64,000 nt of DNA. Origin: Betaproteobacteria bacterium (GTDB lineage Bacteria > Pseudomonadota > Gammaproteobacteria > Burkholderiales > SG8-39). The stretch lies in NCBI GenBank assembly GCA_016195915.1, contig JACPYS010000013.1:1-64000 (forward strand). Direction: 5' to 3'. Both the position numbers and the translations under genes were made by a program. The notes below the pieces were generated by a model. It made no database searches. It had not been told where the DNA came from and worked only from the letters and a program-made list of their open reading frames with translations. How positions within the stretch are numbered: the first letter of the stretch is position 1; every line of letters starts with the position of its first letter. This document shows, in pieces, positions 53,548 through 61,953 of this stretch.

Positions 53548-53659
53548 GGCGTATTCCTCGGGAAATTGGGCTCGGGCGATATTGCCCGGTGCCTGCACTA
53601 TCGGGCACGGAGGTTTCCGCCTTGTCTGCGCGAGGTAAAGTTATGTAAACGGGCAGGAT

Positions 53660-53673
53660 TTGAGCCAAATCAA
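53660..53673 (+). promoter_or_regulatory. FNR/Dnr-type box upstream of nnrS
   Basis: TTGAG (53660-53664), CCAA, ATCAA (53669-53673): nine of ten bases of the FNR/NNR consensus. Its centre is 41 bases before an ATG at 53708 and 23 before the ATG at 53690. It coincides with a TTG that would otherwise extend the nnrS frame, so translation probably begins downstream of it. Confidence 0.55.
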
Positions 53674-53689
53674 ATCTTTCGCCACGGTC

Positions 53690-54898
53690 ATGGGCATTCT
53701 TGCCCGGATGCCCTTGACCGTGGCTGGAGAACCGCTCGCCCCGCGCCCACCCGCAGGCTTCGCCCTGTTTGCGCTCGGCTTCCGCCCGTTCTATCTCCTT
53801 GCGGGCGTGTTTGCCGCCCTGAGTGTGCTTGGCTGGGCCGCGCAGTTCGAGGGCGTTCTGCCCTCCGATGCCTACGTCAACGGTGCGCTTTGGCATGCGC
53901 ACGAAATGCTGTTCGGCTACGCGTTCGCCGTGATAACGGGTTTCCTGTTTACCGCCGTGCGCAACTGGGCCGACCACCCGACGCCGACCGGTCCCGCACT
54001 CGCCGCCGCCGCCGCTTTGTGGGTGGCCGCACGCGCGTTGGTGCTTTCTCCGTGGCCATCGATCGCCGCGGCGGCGGATGCGCTGTTTGCGATTGCCGTT
54101 GCGCTCGGCATAGGCCAACCGCTGCTCGCGAGCGGCAACCGGCGAAATTATTTTTTCATCGCGCTGGTGCTCGGACTGGGCGCGGCCAACCTCGCCTTCC
54201 ACGCCGCGCTGGCGGGCTGGCTGCGCTTCGACGCGCGGTGGGCGCTCGGCATCGGCCTGGACCTGGTGCTGTTCATCATGGCAGTGGTCGCCGGGCGCGT
54301 CGTGCCGTCCTTTACCAACAATGCGATTCCGGGCGCAGATGCGAGGCGCAATCCGGTGATCGAGCGCGCCGCCCTCGGCCTCACGCTCGCCTTGCTTGTG
54401 TGCGACGTAGCAGGACTCGCGGCCGCCGCAGCCGTCGTCGCCTTTGCGGCGGCGCTCGCTCACGGCGCGCGCGTGGCGCTGTGGGCGCCGATGCGGGTGC
54501 TGCGCAACCCTCTGCTCTGGATCCTGCATCTTTCCTACGCATGGATCGCGGTACACCTCGCGCTGCGCGGCGCGGCCGGCTTCGGCTGGATCGCGCCCAA
54601 TCTCGCGACCCATGCGCTGTCCATCGGTGCGATCGGCGGCCTGACCCTGGGCATGATGACGCGCACCTCGCGCGGCCATACCGCGAGGCCGCTTCGCGCG
54701 GGGCGCATCGAAATCGCCTGTTACGTACTGGTCAATCTGGCGGCCGTGGCGCGTGTATTCCTGCCGCTCGTTGCGCCGGGTGCCTATCGGTACAGCATCA
54801 GCGTCTCGGCGGCTCTCTGGTCCACCGCCTTTGCACTGTTTACGATCGCCTATTGGCCGATCCTTACGCGGCCGCGCCTCGACGGCCTGCCCGGCTGA
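53690..54898 (+). CDS. nnrS: NnrS family protein
   Basis: Polytopic haem- and copper-linked membrane protein of about 402 residues, associated with resistance to nitric oxide and denitrification. About twelve hydrophobic helices; FALGFRPFYLLAGVFA, WHAHEMLFGYAFAVITGFL and IGGLTLGMMTRTSRGHT are characteristic, with His in WHAHE likely binding haem. I prefer ATG 53690 (or 53708) over TTG 53660 because the latter lies in an FNR-like box. No nitrite or NO reductase gene is in the window. Confidence 0.9.
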   Translation: MGILARMPLTVAGEPLAPRPPAGFALFALGFRPFYLLAGVFAALSVLGWAAQFEGVLPSDAYVNGALWHAHEMLFGYAFAVITGFLFTAVRNWADHPTPTGPALAAAAALWVAARALVLSPWPSIAAAADALFAIAVALGIGQPLLASGNRRNYFFIALVLGLGAANLAFHAALAGWLRFDARWALGIGLDLVLFIMAVVAGRVVPSFTNNAIPGADARRNPVIERAALGLTLALLVCDVAGLAAAAAVVAFAAALAHGARVALWAPMRVLRNPLLWILHLSYAWIAVHLALRGAAGFGWIAPNLATHALSIGAIGGLTLGMMTRTSRGHTARPLRAGRIEIACYVLVNLAAVARVFLPLVAPGAYRYSISVSAALWSTAFALFTIAYWPILTRPRLDGLPG

Positions 54899-54980
54899 GC
54901 ACATGATTGCGCGGCTGCGTCCGGCGGCAATTCCGGGCCCAGTGTAAAATTTCCGTTTCCTCCATCGAGAAAACTCCGCC

Positions 54981-56189
54981 ATGCTCGACGCCTACATCTA
55001 CGACGGTCTGCGCTCCCCCATCGGACGGCACGCGGGCAAGCTTGCCTCCATCCGACCCGACGATCTCGCAGCGGAAGTCATCCGCGCGCTGATGGCGAAA
55101 AACCCGTCGTTCAAACCGGAGCAGATCGAGGACGTGATCTTCGGCAATACCAACCAGGCGGGGGAGGATGCGCGCAATGTGGCGCGTCATGCGGCGCTCC
55201 TGTCGGGCCTGCCAGCTTCGGTGCCGGGCATGACCGTCAATCGCCTTTGCGCCAGCGGCCTGGCGGCCACCATCGACGCCGCACGTGCGATTACCGTGGG
55301 CGAAGGCGAACTGTTCATCGCTGGCGGCACCGAGAGCATGAGCCGCGCGCCGTTCGTGCTGTCCAAGTCCCAGTCGGCCTACGACCGCAATTTCAAGATG
55401 TTCGACTCGACCATCGGGTCGCGCTTCCCCAATCCGAAGATCGGCAAGATGTACGGCCTCGACACCATGTCGGAGACGAGCGACAACGTCGCAAGAGATC
55501 ACGGCATCACGCGCGAGCAGTGCGACGTGTTCGCGCTCGGCTCGCAGAAGAAATACGCCGCAGCGAAGGAGTCGGGTTTCTTCACGGGTGAAATTCTCCC
55601 CATCTCGCTGCCATCGAAAAAGAAAGACGAGCAGCCGGTGGTCGTGGATCAGGACGAGCATCCGCGCCCCGAAACCACGATCGAGGGGCTGGCCAAGCTC
55701 AAGGCGATCTCCGAAGGCGGCGTCACGACCGCGGGAAACGCCTCGGGCGTCAACGACGGAGCGGCGGCGCTGCTCGTCGGAAGCCGCGCCGCCGGCGAAA
55801 AAGCCGGAGTCAAACCGATTGCGCGCATCCTCTCGGCCGCACCGGCGGGGGTGGAACCGCGCATCATGGGCGTGGGCCCGGCCTACGCCATTCCGAAAGC
55901 GCTGGAGCGCGCGAAACTGAAGCTCTCGGACATGGACATCATCGAGATCAACGAAGCCTTCGCCGCGCAGATGCTCGGCTGCCTCAAGATCATGAACGTC
56001 GCCTTCGACGACGCGCGCGTCAATCCCAACGGCGGCGCAATCGCGATCGGCCATCCGCTCGGCTGCTCCGGTGCGCGCCTGGCGATCACGGTGGCGCGCG
56101 ATCTGCAGAGGAAGCAGGGCCGCTATGCGGCCATCAGCCTGTGCATCGGCGTGGGCCAGGGCCTCGCAATGATCATCGAGCGCGTGTAG
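54981..56189 (+). CDS. Acetyl-CoA acyltransferase (3-oxoadipyl-CoA thiolase-like)
   Basis: Thiolase of 402 residues. Active-site Cys in TVNRLCASGLAA, His in AIGHPLGCSGARL and the second Cys in SLCIGVGQGLAM are all present. The N-terminus AYIYDGLRSPIGRHAGKLASIRP and the 400-residue length fit PcaF/PaaJ-type degradative thiolases of the beta-ketoadipate or phenylacetate routes; a general acetyl-CoA acetyltransferase is the alternative. ATG at 54981. A Bug receptor gene follows after 45 bases, a typical catabolic pairing in Burkholderiales. Confidence 0.9.
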   Translation: MLDAYIYDGLRSPIGRHAGKLASIRPDDLAAEVIRALMAKNPSFKPEQIEDVIFGNTNQAGEDARNVARHAALLSGLPASVPGMTVNRLCASGLAATIDAARAITVGEGELFIAGGTESMSRAPFVLSKSQSAYDRNFKMFDSTIGSRFPNPKIGKMYGLDTMSETSDNVARDHGITREQCDVFALGSQKKYAAAKESGFFTGEILPISLPSKKKDEQPVVVDQDEHPRPETTIEGLAKLKAISEGGVTTAGNASGVNDGAAALLVGSRAAGEKAGVKPIARILSAAPAGVEPRIMGVGPAYAIPKALERAKLKLSDMDIIEINEAFAAQMLGCLKIMNVAFDDARVNPNGGAIAIGHPLGCSGARLAITVARDLQRKQGRYAAISLCIGVGQGLAMIIERV

Positions 56190-56234
56190 GCGGACCGGAC
56201 TGGCGCCCTCAAGCGGCGCCACGGGGAGACAACA

Positions 56235-57200
56235 ATGATTCGGTTCTTCCGCAGCGCCGCGGGCTTGGTTCTGCTCGCCCTGACACTGCCGCTGTTCGCC
56301 CAAGGCTATCCGGCCAAGGCGATCAAGGTGGTGGTCCCCTATGCTCCGGGCGGCAACATGGAGCACTGGCGTCCGGCGCTGGATAAAGTCGGCCAGCTGC
56401 TGGGCCAGCCGCTGGTGATGGAAAACCGCGCCGGCGCGGGCGGCAATATCGGCAGCGACTACGTCGCCAAGTCGCCTGCCGACGGCTACACCCTGCTGAT
56501 CGGCACCATCGGCACGCACGCGATCAACCTCAGCGTGTATGCCAGGATGCCTTACGACGCGATCACCGATTTCACGCCGGTCGTGTTCCTTGCCACCATG
56601 ACCAACGTTGCGATGGTCAACCCGGCGACGCCGGTAAAGAACATCCGGGAATTCATCGACTACGCCAAGGCGAATCCGCGCAACCTGAATTTCGCTTCGC
56701 CGGGCAACGGCTCCTCGGCCCATCTGACGGGCGAATTGTTCAAACAGGTGACCGGCGTAAACATGCAGCATGTCCCCTACAAGGGCAGTGCACCCGCGCT
56801 GATGGACCTGATCGCAGGGCGCATCGACATCATGTTCGACAACATCCCGCTGCCGCTGCCGCACATCAAGGCCGGAAAACTGCGCGGACTCGCCGTCACC
56901 GCGGCGCAACGCTCGCCCGTGCTGCCGGAACTCCCCACGCTCGCGGAGGCCGGCGTGCCCGGATTCGACGTCAGCTCGTGGTACGGCATGTATGCGCCGG
57001 CCGGGCTGCCGCGCGACATGGTGATGAAACTGAATAGCGCATTCAACGAGGCGCTGCGCACGCCCGAAATCCGCAGCCAGCTCACCGCGCAAGGCTGGTC
57101 GGTGACCGGCGGCGCACCCGAGCAGTTTGCCGCCCACACACAGGCGGAGCTCGAGCGCTGGGCGAAGGTGGTCAAAGCGGCCAATGTGAAAGTCGAGTAG
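56235..57200 (+). CDS. Bug/TctC family substrate-binding protein
   Basis: Second Bug receptor of the window, 321 residues. The signal peptide (AAGLVLLALTLPLFAQG) is followed by YPAKAIKVVVPYAPGGNME, ENRAGAGGNIGSD, VPYKGSAPALMDLIAGRID and FDVSSWYGMYAPAGLP. GGAGACAAC precedes the ATG. No TctA/TctB genes are near. Cotranscription with the thiolase suggests that it imports a carboxylate degraded through acyl-CoA. Confidence 0.92.
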   Translation: MIRFFRSAAGLVLLALTLPLFAQGYPAKAIKVVVPYAPGGNMEHWRPALDKVGQLLGQPLVMENRAGAGGNIGSDYVAKSPADGYTLLIGTIGTHAINLSVYARMPYDAITDFTPVVFLATMTNVAMVNPATPVKNIREFIDYAKANPRNLNFASPGNGSSAHLTGELFKQVTGVNMQHVPYKGSAPALMDLIAGRIDIMFDNIPLPLPHIKAGKLRGLAVTAAQRSPVLPELPTLAEAGVPGFDVSSWYGMYAPAGLPRDMVMKLNSAFNEALRTPEIRSQLTAQGWSVTGGAPEQFAAHTQAELERWAKVVKAANVKVE

Positions 57201-57204
57201 GCGT

Positions 57205-57339
57205 GCCGCGGCCGCTACGGGCGCTGCTCGCGCCGCGCTCGCGGCCCTCGCGCGCCGTCGCGGCCTGGGCCTGGGCTATTTCGTGAATACCGGCAACGAG
57301 GCCGATCTCTCGTTCGCCGAGGTGATGAACAGATCCTGA
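57205..57339 (+). pseudogene. Remnant of an NDP-forming acyl-CoA synthetase
   Basis: Right after the Bug gene, a 44-codon frame ends ...RRRGLGLGYFVNTGNEADLSFAEVM. This resembles the CoA-ligase domain segment (GFSYVVSTGNEAD type) of acetyl-CoA synthetase family proteins; the rest of that gene is missing on both sides. It differs from the SIGNSADVG segment of the complete gene at 1.2-3.4 kb, so it derives from another paralogue. A scar of a deleted downstream gene. Confidence 0.6.
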
Positions 57340-57389
57340 TGGCCGGACGTGCAAAAAGAGCAGGATTTATTTCCCTTGCGCTCCGCGAA

Positions 57390-57776
57390 CTATTCTTCTA
57401 CGCATTGCCGCGCCCACTGAAGTACCGCCGCCAGCAGGGCATCGAGTTCCGCGCGCGTGATCGCCGGGACAATTTCGTCGTCATAGCGAAATGCGACGGC
57501 GTACGGATTCAAGCCGCGCAAGTCGTCGACAGTCACCGGCAATGCTCCGCCATCGCCAATAATCGCTTCACCCAAAGCCGCAAGATCGTGCGTTCGCCAA
57601 ACCTCGACCCCACGCGCGACAGCCACAGCCTTCAATGCCTTTTCCACGCATTGTTGCGCGAGGAAACCGATCGCCGCGAGACTTGCCCGGGGCAGCGGCA
57701 GCAGCAGATCGAAGGTCTCGCGATCGCGCTGCGCGATTCGCAATAACCGCCGCGCTTCTTCACGCGGTGGCGTCAT
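57390..57776 (-). CDS. HEPN domain protein of HEPN/MNT pair
   Basis: A helical protein of 128 residues. EEARRLLRIAQRDRETFDLL, the central FLAQQCVEKALKAVAVARG and the WRTHDLAALGEAI segment fit the HEPN (PF05168) fold; the RTHDL part corresponds to the conserved helix end. HEPN proteins of toxin-antitoxin pairs are RNases or are modified by the partner nucleotidyltransferase. The start at 57776 gives MTPPREEA and overlaps the MNT gene by 17 bases. Whether it has RNase activity is unclear, because the canonical Rx4-6H is not obvious. Confidence 0.8.
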   Translation of the reverse strand: MTPPREEARRLLRIAQRDRETFDLLLPLPRASLAAIGFLAQQCVEKALKAVAVARGVEVWRTHDLAALGEAIIGDGGALPVTVDDLRGLNPYAVAFRYDDEIVPAITRAELDALLAAVLQWARQCVEE

Positions 57777-58083
57777 ACACCAGCTTGCCTTCCTTTTTCG
57801 CCGAGTAAAGCAGCGTTCCGGGCACCTGGCTCCGACGCTCGAACTCTTCCTGCGAGTACACCAGCACGTCCACGCCCACGCCGATCGAACCGACGGCACG
57901 ATGCAGCTTCAGGTACTCGGCCGCCTTGTCCGCTACCTCGCCTTCGATCACGACCAGATCAAGGTCCGAACTTTCATCCGCATCGCCGCGCGCGTAGGAG
58001 CCAATGACGATAACGCGCGGCGGGCTGCTTGCCGCAGCTGCGACGCGTCGGGCGGTATCGAGAATTGTTTGCTGGGCAAGCAT
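57760..58083 (-). CDS. MNT-type nucleotidyltransferase of HEPN/MNT pair
   Basis: A 107-residue minimal nucleotidyltransferase. VIVIGSYARGDADESSDLDLVVI is the GSxARGxxxxxSDxDL motif, and a third Asp lies in VGVDVLVYS. Such proteins act as antitoxins that AMPylate or otherwise neutralise the HEPN partner. ATG at 58083. The overlap with the HEPN gene indicates one operon; it sits between the thiolase/Bug block and the binding-protein array. Confidence 0.85.
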   Translation of the reverse strand: MLAQQTILDTARRVAAAASSPPRVIVIGSYARGDADESSDLDLVVIEGEVADKAAEYLKLHRAVGSIGVGVDVLVYSQEEFERRSQVPGTLLYSAKKEGKLVYDATA

Positions 58084-58520
58084 TAGAATCCAAGTCTGGT
58101 TGATTTTCTTTATCGACGGTCTGAATCATAGGTGATGCAGGGGGGAAAAACAAACGCCCGCGCTCGCGCGCGGTATGCCGCGTGGTGCGATTCCGGACGA
58201 GCTTCCGTACGAGTCGGCCGTTCACTGATATAACGTCCCGTCGCCCTTGTTGCGCCGAGACTGGAGGCGCGAGGCCGAATTCGAGTCGAAGGCGGTTGGA
58301 CTTCAGCGAGGATCCGGTGCAACGCGCAGCGCGGCGAGCGCCTGCGCATGCGCATCGGCTGCCTCGCCCGTGATCAGTGCGAAAATCGCGCGCGAACCAA
58401 TGCCCGGCCGATGGAAGGCTGTTCGATGATCGGCGCCAGGCGGGCGCGCTTGCGCAGGAACCAGAAGGGAATCATCTTGCCCAAGACCGTGTCGTCGCGG
58501 GATGGTACAGCCGCCGGGTT
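58084..58520. other. Intergenic region, no supported gene
   Basis: 437 bases between the HEPN/MNT promoter and the end of the binding-protein array. On the minus strand short open stretches (for example one containing IPFWFLRKRARLAP, near 58480-58390) look slightly coding but are interrupted and have no recognisable family; they may be decayed gene pieces. Confidence 0.4.
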
Positions 58521-59504
58521 TCAGGGTTCAATCGCCCTGTCGGCATTGAGCAGAATCGTGTTCGGGAACTTGATGCCGAGCGCCCTGGCGGTGTTCAGAT
58601 TCACGACCAGTTCGAACTTGGTCGGCTGCTCGACCGGCAGGTCCGCGGGCTTCGCGCCCTTCAGAATCTTGTCGACGAAATAGGCTGCGCGGTGATACAG
58701 AGCCTCGACGCTCGGGCCGTAGCTGATGAGTCCCCCGGCTTCCGCAAAATCCTTGTCGTAATAGACTGCCGGCAGCCGCAACTTGGTCGCAAACTCCACC
58801 AGCAATTTCCGGTTGTAGGTATTGGTAGGGCTCGATACGACGCAGATCGAATCCGCGCGCCATTTGCGCAGTTGCGCCGACACCGTTTCCATATCGCTGC
58901 GCTGCAGGACCTGCGTGCGCAGCACCTCGACGCCAAGCGCCTTGGCGGCGCGCTGAATTTCCGCGAATTCCGCGTTCCGGTGGGTGCGGTCATCGGTGTC
59001 GAGGACCGCCACGCGCGTAATCCTCGGCACCGCGTCCTTCAATACCTGCAGCCGCTTGGCGCTCAATTCCAAAACCAGATTGGATGTCCCCGTGATCGTC
59101 CCGCCGGGCCGAGCGAAACTCGCCACGAAGCCGGCGCCGACCGGGTCGCCCAGGGTGGCGAACACGATTGGAATCGCCCCGGCGTACTTTTTCGCCGCCT
59201 GCACGGAGGGCGTATTCGGCGCAAAGATCACTTCCGGCTTTTGCCGCACCAGATCTTCGGCCAGCTTATCGAGGCGATCGAGATTCCCTTCCGCAAAGCG
59301 GCGCTCGATCTGGATGTTGCTCCCTTCGACGTAGCCGAGTTCCTTCAGTCCCTGCGTAAACCCATCGATCCATTTGTCTGCCGCGCCGATATTGGCGAGG
59401 ATGCCGATGCGCCGGACCTTGCCCTGCGCTTGAGCGAAGGACGCGAACGGCGCCGCGAGCGCACTGGCGCCAAGTGCCGCAAGAAGTTTGCGGCGATTGT
59501 TCAA
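58521..59504 (-). CDS. Orphan ABC_sub_bind-type substrate-binding protein (array member 1)
   Basis: Last gene of the minus-strand array, 327 residues. Leader MNNRRKLLAALGASALAAPF with a twin-Arg start, then VRRIGILANIGAADKWIDG, LGYVEGSNIQIERRFAEGN, SFARPGGTITGTSNLVL and AYFVDKILKGAKPADLPVEQ. It is the most diverged in the cleft (VVSSPTNTYNRKLLVE). The ATG overlaps the TGA of the upstream paralogue. No permease follows. Confidence 0.9.
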   Translation of the reverse strand: MNNRRKLLAALGASALAAPFASFAQAQGKVRRIGILANIGAADKWIDGFTQGLKELGYVEGSNIQIERRFAEGNLDRLDKLAEDLVRQKPEVIFAPNTPSVQAAKKYAGAIPIVFATLGDPVGAGFVASFARPGGTITGTSNLVLELSAKRLQVLKDAVPRITRVAVLDTDDRTHRNAEFAEIQRAAKALGVEVLRTQVLQRSDMETVSAQLRKWRADSICVVSSPTNTYNRKLLVEFATKLRLPAVYYDKDFAEAGGLISYGPSVEALYHRAAYFVDKILKGAKPADLPVEQPTKFELVVNLNTARALGIKFPNTILLNADRAIEP

Positions 59505-60493
59505 TCGATCACCCTGTCCGCACTGATCAACAGCGATTGCGGAATGGTGAGGCCCAGCGCCTTCGCGGTCTTTCGATTGATCACCAGCTCAAATTTCGTC
59601 GGCTGCTCGACCGGCAGGTCGGCAGGCTTGGCGCCCTTGAAGATCTTGTCCACATAGCTTGCGCTCCGCCGGAAACCATCGGCGTTGCTTGCTCCATAGC
59701 TGATCAGGCCGCCGGCCTCCGCATATTCCCGCGTCCCGGCGATCGACGGCAGTCGGTTCTTCGCCGCGAGCTGCGCAATCTGGCCCGTCTGCTGAATGAA
59801 AATCGGGTGCTGCGCCACGATGAACGCCTGGGATTTCTCCTTGGCCATCGCACCAAACGCCTTGTCAATGTCCTCAGGCGTGCGCGCTTCCACGGGCAGG
59901 ATTTTTACGTTGCGCTTCGCTGCCGCGGCCTCGACCTCCTTTAGCAACGTGGCGTGAATGGCGTTTTCCCGATTCATCAAGACAGACACACGGGAGACCT
60001 TGGGCGCAGCGCTGAGCAGCATTTCCAGATGCTTCGGACCAAATTCGCCGGACATGATCGAGAGCCCGGTGATGTTGCCACCCGGGTGCGAGAGAGTTCT
60101 TGCAAAACCCTGGCCGACCGGGTCGCCGATGTTCACCATCACGATGGGTATCGTGGTGGTCGCCTTCTGCGCCGCCAGCGTGCTGGGCGTCGCTACCGCA
60201 ACGATCACGTCCACCTTGAGATTGACCAATTCCCTTGCGAGCCCGGGCAGGCGCTCCACCTTGCCATCTGCGAAGCGCCATTCGACGATCAGGTTCTTGC
60301 CTTCGACGTAACCGAGTGCGCGCATCGCCGGCCGGAACGCGCCGAAATGGACGTCGGTGTCGACATCCACGATTTTGCGCGGTCCAAGGAAACCGACGCG
60401 CCAGACTTTTCCAGGCTTTTGAGCGAAGGAACCGAACGGCGTCGCGAGCAGGCTCGCGCCCAGCACAACCAGCAGTTTGCGGCGTTGGTTCAT
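59501..60493 (-). CDS. Orphan ABC_sub_bind-type substrate-binding protein (array member 2)
   Basis: A 330-residue binding protein with leader MNQRRKLLVVLGASLLATPF. Hallmarks are VWRVGFLGPRKIVDVD, LGYVEGKNLIVEWRFADGK and LSHPGGNITGLSIMSGEF. Its last 51 residues (from SYVDKIFKG to SADRVID) are almost the same as those of the paralogue at 61953-62948 (one Val/Phe difference in the shared block). GGGGAGAG precedes the ATG at 60493. It forms a two-gene unit with member 1. Confidence 0.9.
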   Translation of the reverse strand: MNQRRKLLVVLGASLLATPFGSFAQKPGKVWRVGFLGPRKIVDVDTDVHFGAFRPAMRALGYVEGKNLIVEWRFADGKVERLPGLARELVNLKVDVIVAVATPSTLAAQKATTTIPIVMVNIGDPVGQGFARTLSHPGGNITGLSIMSGEFGPKHLEMLLSAAPKVSRVSVLMNRENAIHATLLKEVEAAAAKRNVKILPVEARTPEDIDKAFGAMAKEKSQAFIVAQHPIFIQQTGQIAQLAAKNRLPSIAGTREYAEAGGLISYGASNADGFRRSASYVDKIFKGAKPADLPVEQPTKFELVINRKTAKALGLTIPQSLLISADRVID

Positions 60494-60625
60494 TCTCTCC
60501 CCGGTTAGACACGCATTGCGCCGCCCCACATTTGCCGATCGGCGAGCGATCGCCGGAACGCATCCCCGTTCTTCCGTGTCCCAGGACAGCGGCGTTGCGC
60601 GCGCCGGGGACGCCGATACCCGCAT

Positions 60626-60826
60626 TTACTGTGCAGTCTCAAAATCGACCTTGCGCGTTTCGGTGACACACTTCGACGCGTCGAGGATTTCGAGGGAAAC
60701 AAGATTTCCCCGCGCATCGTAATCGAGAATCACGCCCGGCTTGTCCTCGTCGCTTTCCGTGATGGAAGCTGTCTCGCGGAAAACCACGCTCAGCGTATCG
60801 GTCTGCTGGTCGTAAGTGACTTTCAT
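60626..60826 (-). CDS. DUF2283 family small protein
   Basis: A 66-residue protein of the DUF2283 type: MKVTYDQQTDTLSVVFRET, then ITESDEDKPGVILDYDARG and LVSLEILDASK. These compact beta-rich proteins are often found beside toxin-antitoxin or mobile genes and have no assigned function. The ATG at 60826 has GAGAGACGTC upstream. It sits in the 470-base gap that separates members 2 and 3 of the binding-protein array. Confidence 0.85.
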   Translation of the reverse strand: MKVTYDQQTDTLSVVFRETASITESDEDKPGVILDYDARGNLVSLEILDASKCVTETRKVDFETAQ

Positions 60827-60963
60827 GTGACGTCTCTCTCGTGAAGAGGCTCGGCTGACACAGTGTGCCATGTTGTGGCGCTGCGAGGAGATGGGCGGAA
60901 TAACGTGTCGCCCTTCCCTCAGCCTCCTTCATATACCTCCGAAGACGCGATACACCGGAAATT

Positions 60964-61953
60964 TCACTCGATCACTCTATCGACGCTGATCAGCAACGAC
61001 TGCGGGATCGTGAGACCCAATGCTTTCGCGGTCTTGCGGTTGATCACCAGTTCGAATCGCGTCGGTTGCTCGACCGGCAGGTCGGCGGGTTTGGCGCCCT
61101 TTAAGATTTTGTCGACATAAGTCGCAGCGCGGTGCAAATTGTCGGTGAGGCTGCTCCCGTAGCTCATCAGGCAGCCGGCCTCTGCATATATCCGGTCGGC
61201 CGCCATGGATGGCAGCCGGAGTTTCGCGGCCAATTCCGCGATCTGGTTTCTTTGCTGCTGGAACAGTGGGCTGAGGAATATGAGCAGCGCGCCGGCGTTC
61301 TGCTGGCGCATCGAGGCGAATGCGTTGTCGATTTCCTGAGGTGTGCGCGCCTCCATCGGCAGAATTTTCACCCGGAGTTTTTGTCCCGCGGCCTGGACGT
61401 CCTGCAGAGCCTTGAGGGAGGTGGGGTTGCTAGAATTCCTCAGGATCGCCACGCGTGACGCCTTGGGCACCATCGCGAGCAGCATTTCAAGACGCTTGGG
61501 GCCGAGCTCGCTCGTGAGGGTCGAAAGTCCGGTGATGTTGCCCCCGGGCCGCGCCAGGCTCTTGACCAATCCACTGCCGACCGGGTCACCGGCGGTTGCC
61601 ATGACGATGGGAATCGAAGTGGTGGCTTTTTGCAAAGCCAGCGGGGAGTCGTTGCCACCCGCGACGATGATATCCATCTTCAATTGCACCAATTCCTCCG
61701 CCAGCGCGGGAAGCCGGTCGAGCTTGCTGTCGGCAAAGCGCCACTCGATAATGAGGTTCTTGCCCTCGATGTAGCCGAGTTCGCGCATGCCCCTTGGGAA
61801 CGCACTTATATAGTGGGATTCAATGGAAGCGGGACGACTGAAAAGTAAGAGGAAACCGACACGCCAGACTTTGCCTTGCTGTTGCGCAAACAGGTCGAGC
61901 GCCGCTGTGATCGCGCCCGCGCCGAGCGCAACCAGAAGCGTTCTTCGCTTCAT
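60964..61953 (-). CDS. Orphan ABC_sub_bind-type substrate-binding protein (array member 3)
   Basis: A 329-residue binding protein. Leader MKRRTLLVALGAGAITAALD, then VWRVGFLLLFSRPASIESHY, LGYIEGKNLIIEWRFADSK and SLARPGGNITGLSTLTSEL. The C-lobe ends TYVDKILKGAKPADLPVEQ and SLLISVDRVIE. Its ATG shares one base with the TGA of member 4 (TGATG). Third gene of a coupled run of four whose first gene lies beyond the window. Confidence 0.9.
   Translation of the reverse strand: MKRRTLLVALGAGAITAALDLFAQQQGKVWRVGFLLLFSRPASIESHYISAFPRGMRELGYIEGKNLIIEWRFADSKLDRLPALAEELVQLKMDIIVAGGNDSPLALQKATTSIPIVMATAGDPVGSGLVKSLARPGGNITGLSTLTSELGPKRLEMLLAMVPKASRVAILRNSSNPTSLKALQDVQAAGQKLRVKILPMEARTPQEIDNAFASMRQQNAGALLIFLSPLFQQQRNQIAELAAKLRLPSMAADRIYAEAGCLMSYGSSLTDNLHRAATYVDKILKGAKPADLPVEQPTRFELVINRKTAKALGLTIPQSLLISVDRVIE

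Noticed and set aside
54864-57137. 757-codon open frame on the minus strand opposite thiolase and Bug genes
   Set aside because: Spans two well-defined plus-strand genes and has no recognisable domain.
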